Shown: positions 1 through 7,221 of the stretch, piece by piece
Numbering within the stretch: the stretch's first letter is position 1
Layout: each line of letters opens with the position of its first letter
Origin: Parvularia atlantis
Lineage: Eukaryota > Opisthokonta > Rotosphaerida
Length of the DNA stretch: 19,349 nucleotides
Assembly (NCBI GenBank): GCA_943704415.1
Contig: CALSCO010002333.1
Coordinates: 1-19,349, forward strand
Reading direction: 5' to 3'
Notes under the pieces: generated by a model
What the model was told of the DNA's origin: nothing
Database searches by the model: none
The model's input: the letters and a program-made list of their open reading frames with translations, nothing else
Made by a program: the position numbers and the translations under genes

Positions 1-1
1 C

Positions 2-1152
2 GATGCGGCGGGCGTGGTGATTGCGCGCGACTATCTCGACTGTGCCGAGCAGCCGTACACGGTGCGCACGGCGATGTGCTGGGTCGTGTGGGCGGCTGAC
101 CGCTGCGGCTCACACAGTGCGGATGCGTTGACGAGCGGCTGATCCCGTGACGCAGCATGCCCGCTCAACTGCCGTGCGTGCGGCCTGTATCAGCCGACGA
201 GCGGGTCCGCGTACTTGGCGTGCAACACATGTGAGAACGACTTCGAGGCCACTGGCGACCGTCGCGAGTGCATCTACGCACCCCAGCTGGCCAACGACGA
301 ACCGCCGGTTTGGCTGACGATCGTGATCCTGGGCACCTACATCGGAGCTGTGCTGGGCGTTTATGCGGCCCTGCGTCGTCGTGACCGCACGGCGTTAAAC
401 GTGCGCTTCATCGCGGCGGCGCTGAGCCTGTTTGACCTGGGCATCGACACTGTGCGCTGCCTGGCAGGTCGTGTGGCGCGGCTGCATGCTCACAATACCG
501 GTGCAGGCTTTCACCATTTCGGTGGCGCGCGAGCTGTCGCTGCCAACCTGGGTCACGGGCGTCGCCGTCGCCGTTCTAGTCGTACCGATCGTCGTGAACC
601 TGGTCGTCCTCATTTGGGTGCGTCACCTCTCCTCCCAGGCTTTGCACGCTTGCTGAGGCCCGCCCTACGCCGTGCAGATCTTGTATCGCGAGGTGCTCGA
701 GTTTGACGACTTCACGAGGTGGCTGCAGAAGAACTCGCCCGTGGGCGCGGCCGTGACGCTGCCTTCGTGCAAGAGCGCCGAGAGCCTGTTCCTGCTGGAC
801 AGCCGCATCCTTGGAGTGCATGCTGCCCCCTTCGAGCCCCGAGCTGTGTAACTGACGCTGAGATCGATGCGCCGCTTGCTACACTCATGGCGCCGATTCG
901 AAAAAGGCGTGCGCAAGCTGGCGTTCTTCTCGACGTTCTTCGAGTCGGCTCCGCAGCTTGCCGTGCAGGTGCAAGAATCTGCGCGCCTTGCGCCTGCTGA
1001 CTTGGGATGGGCAGATCTATGTCTCGACCGTTCTCGGCTGGGACCTGGTCACAACTCTCTCTGTGGTCTCGGGTGTGCTGCTGTTGCGTACGTGCTGCAC
1101 TGCACGTTCAATGCTGGAGATGGACACACGGCAGCCTTCACAATCTAAATAG
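2..1152 (+). CDS. Cys-rich multi-pass membrane protein, XK-like pattern, 5'-partial and frame-broken
   Basis: The gene enters from the left edge. Exon text ends near 61 (donor GTGCG at 62, acceptor at 117). A Cys-rich stretch around 158-290 has the CxxxCxxC...CxxC spacing of furin/growth-factor-receptor Cys-rich repeats. A membrane segment at about 302-385, another at about 495-617, and a predicted 60-nt intron at 618-677 follow. Exon 678-850 encodes a soluble loop. At about 900-970 comes the motif FFSTFFESAPQLAVQ, which resembles the E-x-x-PQL motif of XK-related proteins; a final hydrophobic stretch ends at TAG 1152. The parts lie in different frames: single-base shifts are needed near 150, 460 and 970, and an in-frame TAA sits at 849-851. 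I read one gene that is either decayed or poorly assembled. The extracellular Cys-rich plus membrane layout is seen directly; the XK link is inference. Confidence 0.5.
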
Positions 1153-1387
1153 CCAACAGATCACGACGCGCCTGATCTTCTGTGATCTGTGCAGGTGTCG
1201 TCAGATCAGCTGCAACAAAGTTGTGATCGGGTCCTCTCGCAAGCAAATTACATGGCGACATGCTGACACGTACGCCTATCATCCTGGGCATCAAGCCGAT
1301 GAGTTGTGCAGTCTCCGAGTCGCTCGACGCCCACACGAACTGACAACGACTTGTGGATGCAACATCAATTTCCACAAGCACATACAA
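1145..1387 (-). other. Unassigned 80-codon open frame at the 3' side of the LINE
   Basis: This minus-strand open frame starts MYVLVEIDVASTSRCQFVWA and ends with TAG at 1147-1145, touching the end of the upstream membrane-protein gene on the other strand. Its composition is less GC-skewed and less arginine-rich than most shadow frames here, so it could be coding. It follows directly on the minus-strand LINE coding sequence (which stops at 1422), so it may be the element's 3' region rather than a host gene. I do not recognise a domain. Confidence 0.2.
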
Positions 1388-1421
1388 AGCAGGATCGGAT
1401 GGGGGAGAGGGAGAGCGGGCT

Positions 1422-2985
1422 TCATGTCACCTGCAGTCCGCTAAAACTCTCGCCTTTTACCTGTAGTGCTTGAGTTGTGGCGCAGGCCCAGTGAGGCGGC
1501 CAGCCGACGATCCGAGTAAGACAGCGCTGCAGCGTCCAGAGCGCGAAGATCGCCTCGCCGACGACGGTTCCTCGGATGATCTTGTGTGCGAGCGAGGTGC
1601 GCCGCGGCGTGATGAAGATGCCACCGAGGCCGTCTGTCCAGGTCACCGTGATCCATGTTGGACAGGCGGCGAAGAGCTGCTGGTATGTCTCGGTCGCGTT
1701 GCAGCCGGGCGCGGAGGCATGTACCGGCGGCGCATGTCGTGGCCGAGGTGCGTTAGAGCTTGATGCGCGAGGTGCCAGTTGAATGCGCGGATGAGCGGGT
1801 TGTTGACCAATAGCGCGACCTGTCGATCGGTGCCGCAACCACCGTACGCTAGCGATCGTCCACGCCGGCGTCCTTGTGTGCGATGCGAGATGTGAGCGCA
1901 GGTGCAGAGCCGCGCACGGTGCAGTTGGGCATTGGCGTCGGCGGTGTGCAGGCCCAGCCTTGATCGAGCTGCAGTGGAGGGACGAAGTCGATGTCTTACA
2001 TGCCGCCCTCGACACGCATGCTCGGTCACACGACGTACACTTCCCACAAGTACGTTGAGCCCCGCGTGATGACCGCAGTGTGGACGTTGATGTGGATGCG
2101 TCCAGCGTTGTCCACCGGTCGACGGCGCCGTTCAGGTGGCCTGTCGTCCGGCACGCAGCACCTCGGTCGGGCGTGACCTTGCGTGAGAGTAGCGTCTTCG
2201 GTACCCAAGTAGAACCGGCCGGGCACCAGCCATGCAGCCGGGATCGCCGCACGAACGTCTTGGAGTAGAGGTCGCAGCGCGGTCGCGCTGGCAGCTGGTG
2301 TGTGTTCCTTCGCGTGCCGTCGTGGTTGAACATGTTGGACACGCGAGCTTCGCCGCACTTTGCTGGACGGCCGTGTTGCGCGGTGCCAAGGGTTATGCCG
2401 TCGGCCTGGATGTTCTTGTTGAAGTAGAGATGCTGCAGATGCACTTGGTCAGGTGTCGCTGGCTGCAGCTCAGTCGAACGCAGTGTTCACGACGGTTTGT
2501 TACGGTGGCGACGGGTACGAGCTCGCAGGCAGCCGCGCGTCGGCCACTTGGTCGCGGCAGGTGAACGGCGAAAGCCGTTGAGGTTGTAGCGCTTCCCAGC
2601 TGCTGTCGTGGGCGTCGAGCAGGCCGCGCAGGTTGTCTAGCTGGATTGCTCAGATGTGGCGTCTCAAGTCGGGTACGCCAAGACCGCCTTGACCTGGTGG
2701 TATCACAGCACGCGCGCATCTCACGAGACCTCGCGTCTTGCCAGACCAGATGGAAGCCCGGGTCGTCGTGTTTGGCTGCTTGAGTATGTCGGGCGGTGGC
2801 GTGCTCTGCGTGGCGATGTACAACACCTTGCTCAGCGCGAGGGTGCGCAGCACGACGACTCGCCCGGCGGGCGTCAAAGAGGTTGTTGCCACAGGCCCAG
2901 CATGGTGTCGATCTTGGCCCGGCACGTGTAGCCGAGGTAGTTGGTCGTCGCTTCATCGGCCAGTTCCACGCTGGCATCCAAGCTC
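1422..2985 (-). pseudogene. LINE ORF2, C-terminal part (post-RT region and zf-RVT-like region), broken
   Basis: Reading the minus strand from about 2985 one finds NYLGYTCRAKIDTMLGLW, then GRVVVLRTLALSKVLYIA, WSGKTRGLVRCA and GGLGVPDLRRHI. These are the conserved blocks that follow the reverse-transcriptase core in non-LTR elements (YLG, then GR-v-vlrtlalsk, then W-gk...GGLGvPDL). Further on, between about 1850 and 1640, the blocks NNPLIRAFNWHLAHQALTHL and CNATETYQQLFAACPTW match the zf-RVT pattern (C...ET...HLF..CP). The coding sequence ends with LQVT and a stop at 1424-1422. At least three frame changes and several in-frame stops separate the blocks. The family assignment is from motifs only; the clade is not resolved. 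Confidence 0.75.
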
Positions 2986-3345
2986 GCGCGTTTTCATCGT
3001 CTGCAAGCAGTTTGCACTGCGCCGTGGCACACGTCACGGCGACCCGCTCAGCCCGATCCTGTACACGCTCATCAACGAGGCGGTCGCCTGTGCCGTGCGA
3101 GCGCATCCCGACATCCGCGGCCTTCCGTCACTCGCCATTGGCTGCGACCGTCGTGTGCATCTCAAGCAGTTCAGCTCCTGTTCCCCAACAACTAGGGCGA
3201 GATCAAGCCAGTCAACGACGTGTTCCGCGACTACAAAGCCGCATCTGGCGCGCAAATCAACGCCGCCAAGTCGTCGCTGCTACTTCTTGGCCTGTCGCGC
3301 GACGAGTTCGACGCGTGGGCTGGGCTTGATCATCATCGGGCCGAA
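2960..3345 (+). pseudogene. LINE reverse-transcriptase core fragment, inverted relative to the rest
   Basis: The plus strand encodes FALRRGTRHGDPLSPILYTL at about 3010-3070, the RT motif usually written G-x-RQGDPLSP. It continues to HLKQF at about 3172. There the active-site block (usually FADD) is scrambled by a frame change. Then, in another frame, SGAQINAAKSSLLLLGL at about 3245-3298 matches the SG-xx-iN-xx-KS-x-ll-lG block. The loss of the catalytic Asp-Asp and the frame change mean this copy is dead. It ends just before the point (YLG) at which the minus-strand fragment begins, so the two look like pieces of one insertion. Confidence 0.75.
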
Positions 3346-3380
3346 ACCCAGACGCTGCAGGACTTTGTCGCGCGGCGCAG

Positions 3381-5271
3381 AACAACGGCACGCTGTACAA
3401 CCCGGTTGCGCGCACGTTCACACCCGCCCAACGTCAACTTCATGTACTGGCACACGGCGACGATGCTCGCCGACAACGATCGTGTGCTCATCGCCGGCGG
3501 CTTGGGCTTCTCAACGCTGGCGACGAGCTATGTGTACCGTATTACGGCGAACGTCATCAACCAGGTGGGCAACCTCCCGGCCGGGCGCTACTACCACCGC
3601 TCGGTGCTGCTCAAGGACGGCCGCGTGTTCACGACGGGTACGTTCCAGGGCTTCACCCCGGCCGCCGCCACAACGGCCCTGTTCGACCCGGCACCCGAGA
3701 CATGGACCACGGCGGCCTCGTATCCCACGCCCGGCCGCTTCCGTCACACCCTTACGACGCTGAACGATGGCAGAGTGCTCATGATCGGCGGGTACGAGAG
3801 CTTCTCGAGCGTGCTATCGACGTATGCGATCTACACGCCGAACGCGGGCCAGGGCACGTGGAGCGGCTTGAGCGCGCTTTTGTCGCCGCGCACCTGCATG
3901 ACGCACAGCTACTTGGCGACGGAACGGTGCTGATCGCCGGCGGCCGATCGGGTTCGGCCGCAACGACCGCGACGTCAACCTGCGAGCGCTTTTACCCCGA
4001 GGCGAGCGCGTGGGCTGCGACTGGCAGCCTGACCTCTGTGCGGGACAATGCGTACCAGCATACTGCACTCCTCCCGGACGGTACTGTGATGCTCGCTAGC
4101 GGCACCAACACGACGCTCTCGTCGGTGCCCTGGGCGGACATTTTTAACCCAACCACTGAGCAGTGGATCTCGACGACGCGCTTGACAGAGGGGGGCGAGC
4201 CTTCGCTGCCATCGCCGCACTGCCGAACGGCGAGGTCGTCATGACGTTCGGCAGCGGCTCGTATTCATCACTGCGTTCCGTCGAGCAATACCGGCTCGAG
4301 AGCGCGACGGCGAGCTTCACAGAGCGAGAGCGCGTCCGCCAGCTTCACGCAGAGCGCGAGCTTCTCGCAGAGCGCGTCCGCCAGCTTCACGCAGAGCGCG
4401 ACCAGTGCCACGGCGACCTCGACCGCCGCCGCCGAGCCGCCGACCGCGCCGCCGACCACGACCGCGCCGACCGAGCCGCCCACGACCGCGCCCACGACCG
4501 CGCCGCCGACCGATGCGCCGACTAATGCGCCGACTAATGCGCCGACTGATGCACCCGATCTGGGCCCGCCTGCGCCCGAGGTACGCAGCGTCTACGCCGG
4601 CGCTTTTGTGGTCGAGGGTCGTCCGGCCGTCGCAGCCAATCTCTAGCGCCAAGGTGCGCGGCAGCGTGCTCACGTCCAGCCGTCACTGACGCGCACGCGC
4701 GGCCGCAGGACTGCTTCGTGCTCACGCCGGCTGGCGCAGCGCTGACTGGTTTCCGACGACGGGACGGTGTGCTGCACGACGAAGGGCCTCGTGATCGAGA
4801 GCGCCTGCGTGCGCACGACGTGCACGGGCGGTACGATCGTGGACAGCGCGTACTCGAGCGAGGCCGAGGACGCGGGCCAGTGCCTGCCGCTGAGCGGCAC
4901 TTGCTACGGCGCGCCGCAGGACGACTTCGTTACGATCTAGTACGCCGGCGCGCCGCTCGCTGCGCAGCTCGTGCTCCTCGCATCGACCAAGGTGCGCGCT
5001 CTCGTTTGCTCTGCTCGTACGTCTCGCTGACAGCGACACGCAGCGCGACACGGAGACCGAACCGTTGAAGACCGTGTACGTCAAGACAGGCGCGTCGTTT
5101 GAGGCTGCGTATGAGGTGCAGACGGCCCAGGGCTACTACGGCTGCGTCGCGCGCGGCTCGTACGACGGGTCGGACTGCGTGATCCCGCTCAAGTGCGCGA
5201 GCGCGAGCGTGATCGACTTCATCTCGGACGGGGCGGGCGCGTGCTTTGGGCTGTGCTGGTCTGCGCGCTGA
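3381..5271 (+). CDS. Secreted-type kelch propeller protein with mucin-like linker and Cys-rich tail, 5'-truncated and frame-broken
   Basis: From 3381 (NNGTLYNPVARTF, probably an exon start after an acceptor cag at 3378-3380) to about 4310 there are at least five kelch blades with the usual H-x-AtLL-DG-rVLi-GG pattern, e.g. HTATMLADNDRVLIAGG and HTALLPDGTVMLASG. A Ser/Thr-rich then Pro/Thr-rich linker (about 4320-4565) follows. A Cys-rich domain with pairs such as VCCTT, ACVRTTCTGG and GTCYG runs to the stop at 5269-5271. Two clean introns are visible: 4654-4708 and 4992-5043, both with GTGCGCG donors. The frame must shift near 3430, 3910, 4195 (in a G6 run), 4322, 4640 and 4760, and a TAG interrupts at 4938. 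No start or signal peptide remains: upstream is LINE sequence. The role is unknown; the layout suggests a cell-surface or secreted protein. Confidence 0.6.
4329..4400 (+). repeat. 30-bp exact repeat, period 42, coding Ser-rich linker
   Basis: The same 30 bases occur at 4329-4358 and 4371-4400, so the period is 42 bp. They encode a SASASFTQSA-type segment of the kelch protein linker. A third, degenerate copy of the agcttcac...cagagcg core lies just upstream at about 4313-4326, where two bases are missing relative to the repeat; that is exactly where the reading frame breaks. Confidence 0.85.
4513..4555 (+). repeat. 12-bp tandem repeat coding (N/D)APT
   Basis: The unit atgcgccgacta occurs at 4513-4524 and 4525-4536, with a one-base variant at 4537-4548 and a partial fourth copy. 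In the linker frame it encodes repeated Asn/Asp-Ala-Pro-Thr, typical of an O-glycosylated stalk. Confidence 0.85.
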
Positions 5272-5280
5272 GCAACGCGT

Positions 5281-5326
5281 CTGCCCGCTGTCGCCCGCCG
5301 TCGCTCGCCGTCGCCCGCCGTCGCGC
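5281..5326. repeat. 10-bp tandem repeat in a convergent 3' spacer
   Basis: About four and a half copies of gtcgcccgcc, with single-base variants, lie between the end of the kelch gene (5271) and the end of the convergent DUF1232 gene (5383). No coding role is visible. The rest of this 111-bp spacer shows nothing further. Confidence 0.8.
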
Positions 5327-5382
5327 TCCCCTTTCCCGCTTCTGTCGCGTGTGCTGTTCAGCAGAGGTACAAGCAGCGGGCG

Positions 5383-5796
5383 TCACGCGGGCGCGAGGCG
5401 CGTCCAGAGCACGCGCGCGAGGGCGGTGCCAGCGACGAGCCAGATGAGCACGACGACGGCGCCGGCGGCCCAGTTGCGGTCGAGGCGTCGCATTTCGCGC
5501 GCTGCGCGCTGCGTGCAGTCTGCCCAGACGGGCGCGGGGATGAGCTGGATCGAGAGCCAGACGCCGAGGGGCACGATGAGCAGGTCGTCGAGCAGGCCGA
5601 GGACGGGGATGAAGTCTGGGATGAGGTCGATCGGGCTGAGGGCGTAGGCGACGGTGGCGGCCATCACGACGCGCACGGCGAGGTGCCGCCACGTCTGCAG
5701 GCGCGCGTCCCACATGGCCAGATACAGCGCGTGCACGTCGCGCTTGAGCGCCTTGGCCCAGCGCCGCAGCGCCGCGAGCCACCCTTCATGCGACAT
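5383..5796 (-). CDS. DUF1232 (YkvA-type) small membrane protein
   Basis: This is a single uninterrupted 137-codon frame starting MSHEGWLAALRRWAKAL and ending TGA. Residues about 50-76 hold the family signature YALSPIDLIPDFIPVLGLLD followed by DLLIVPLGVWL, the conserved SPIDLIPD-FIP-xLG-xlDD block of DUF1232 proteins. A second hydrophobic stretch near residues 111-128 suggests a second membrane segment, with an amphipathic basic N-terminus. The length matches bacterial family members. It is the only intronless gene here and sits among intron-rich genes, so acquisition from bacteria is likely. A second Met codon lies three codons in; I keep the first because the longer frame opens there. The molecular function of the family is not established. 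It is intact, tail-to-tail with the broken kelch gene. Confidence 0.85.
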   Translation of the reverse strand: MSHEGWLAALRRWAKALKRDVHALYLAMWDARLQTWRHLAVRVVMAATVAYALSPIDLIPDFIPVLGLLDDLLIVPLGVWLSIQLIPAPVWADCTQRAAREMRRLDRNWAAGAVVVLIWLVAGTALARVLWTRLAPA

Positions 5797-6104
5797 CCGG
5801 CGTCCCGGACGGGAATAGGCCTAATGAGATGATTCGAATGCCACTGGCCGGATGCAGCCTCCTGCACTTTGGTGTCGCGGACCTCGCCGAGCTCGCTCGC
5901 AGCCACTCCGCCACGGGGGCGTGCACGGCGCGGCCTGCTGGCCGTCTGCGTTTCGTGTCTGCCAGTGGGCCGACAAGTCGACGACGGTGTGTCGCGGGCC
6001 TCGATGGCTTTGACCACGGCGAGGACGCTGTCGACCGTCACGGTGTTCGCCAGGGCGAGGGGCATGCGTGTACGCGCGGCGCCGCCAGTCTTGTCGCACT
6101 CGCT
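5797..6104. other. 308-bp spacer between DUF1232 and HscB, no confident gene
   Basis: Both flanking genes run on the minus strand, so this holds the HscB 3' end and the DUF1232 promoter. On the minus strand an ATG at 6065 opens MPLALANTVTVDSVLAVVKA, which looks protein-like for about 27 residues and then loses character; it could be a first exon of a small gene or an upstream exon, and I could not connect it. An 8-bp inverted repeat (5794-5801 and 5847-5854) covers the DUF1232 start codon. Confidence 0.4.
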
Positions 6105-7108
6105 TCAGTACAGCGCCACGGCCCGCTCGTCCAGCGCACGCTGCAGGCTGTCCCAGTAGCGCAGCTGCACCACGGCGTCGCGCGCGGCGTCGATGTCGTC
6201 GCGCTGTCACCGCCGCCGCCGTCAGCCACCCACCAACCCCCCAGCGGTCGCGCGCACCCGGAACGCCTCGGCCGCGGCGTCGACGGCGCGCTGCATGCGC
6301 TGCTTGTTCTCCTCGGCGAGCTGCGCGTGACCGTGACCGTGAGCCTGCGACGCCGCACCACGCGCAGGCAGCGCGCACCGCGGCGAGGTCGGCGGCGGTG
6401 ACGGCGTCGTCGAGCCGCTCGCGCTGGTCCATGACCTCGAGCAGGAGGCGCGGGTCGGTGTGGTGGCGCAGGCTGTCGTCGACGAGGTCGATGCCGTGCA
6501 GGTGCAGCTGCGGGGGGGCGGGTGCGTGGGTGCGTCGTCCGGTGTGAGCGGCGTCGTGGTCGGGCGGCGGCGCGCCCCCACGCGGACCAGGTACGTGGCG
6601 CGGGCGACGGGGTCGACGAGGGTGTCGTACGCCTTGTTGACGAGGGCCGACGCGGCCTCGGCGCGGCGCCGCTCGGGCGGGTCGCGGTCTGCGTAGCGGT
6701 CCGGGTGCAGCGCCTGCTGCAGCTCGAGGTAGCGCTGGCGCAGCCGCGGCACGTCGACGTCGAAGGCGCGCGGTCTGCGTGGCGGCGGCGGTGGTGCTGA
6801 GCGGGCGGGCGTCGGGGACGGGGGCGCGGCGCACGGCAGGTGCAGCACGTCGAAGAACGAGATGGCGTCGGGCGGCAGCGGCTGCACTGCGCGGCACTCG
6901 GCGCAGAAGAGCTCGGCGCGCCCGGTGCTGTGCGCGCGGGGATGGGCCCGGTGTCAGCGCGTCGCCCGCTTTGGTGCGATCGGCGGCCACGCCACGGGGC
7001 GCGGCAGGCCCAGCACGTCGAGGCCGCGGCTGCGTCGGTGGCGGCCGTGCGGCGCGGCGGGTGGGCGGTGCGGCGGGCGATGCCGAGGGCGGCGACGAGA
7101 CGGCGCAT
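6105..7108 (-). CDS. hscB: Mitochondrial iron-sulfur co-chaperone HscB/HSC20 (J-type)
   Basis: Predicted exons (minus strand): 7108-6996, 6927-6588, 6507-6379, 6320-6258, 6203-6105, giving 247 aa in perfect frame. Residues 1-30 are rich in Arg and Ala without acids until Asp25, like a mitochondrial presequence. A zinc-type CWAC (32-35) and CAEC (46-49) pair matches the N-terminal zinc site of animal HSC20. The J domain follows with HPD at 112-114. After YL, exon 3 continues LHLHGIDL as in the human protein. The C-terminal three-helix domain (LLLEVMDQRERLDD to LRYWDSLQRAL) is the part that binds the ISCU scaffold in known homologues. By family, it recruits mitochondrial HSP70 to hand on Fe-S clusters. 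An Ala/Pro-rich insert (about 70-90) sits between J-domain helices I and II. It diverges from the F-box gene through a 113-bp promoter. Confidence 0.92.
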
Positions 7109-7221
7109 ATACGGCAGCGGGAGTGCGTCGCGTCGTCACCCAGCTCGTTCGTTTGTCGTCGTCGTCGGACGTCGTCGGCAGTGCGCACACACACCACACA
7201 CACCCCCACCCGCTCGCGCGC
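7109..7221. promoter_or_regulatory. Shared divergent promoter of HscB and the F-box/LRR gene
   Basis: Only 113 bp separate the two start codons. It contains a gtcgtcgtcgtc stretch at about 7157-7170 and a CA-rich run (cacacacaccacacacaccc) at about 7186-7206 just upstream of the F-box ATG. No TATA-like element is visible. Promoter function is inferred from position alone. Confidence 0.5.

Larger units (their letters stand above)
1153..3380 (-). mobile_element. Degenerate non-LTR retrotransposon (LINE), rearranged
   Basis: The interval between the membrane-protein gene and the kelch gene consists of pieces of a LINE ORF2. The minus-strand piece (about 2985 down to 1422) carries everything after the reverse-transcriptase core. 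The plus-strand piece (about 2960 to 3345) carries the core itself. Both contain stops and frame changes, so no active protein is possible. No clear poly-A (poly-T on plus) and no target-site duplication could be found by eye; the outer limits are set by the neighbouring genes and are approximate. The head-to-head layout fits twin priming (see findings). Confidence 0.75.

Noticed and set aside
452-467. 16-nt mini-intron that would repair the frame in the first gene
   Set aside because: All supported introns are 40 nt or longer, so a one-base indel is a simpler explanation.
5825-5925. tRNA-like or Pol III element on the minus strand (A-box-like tggcggagtgg at 5913-5903, B-box-like attcgaatc near 5839-5831)
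   Set aside because: The T-stem bases flanking ttcgaat do not pair, no acceptor stem forms, and one B-box position is wrong. The match is probably chance or a very old relic.
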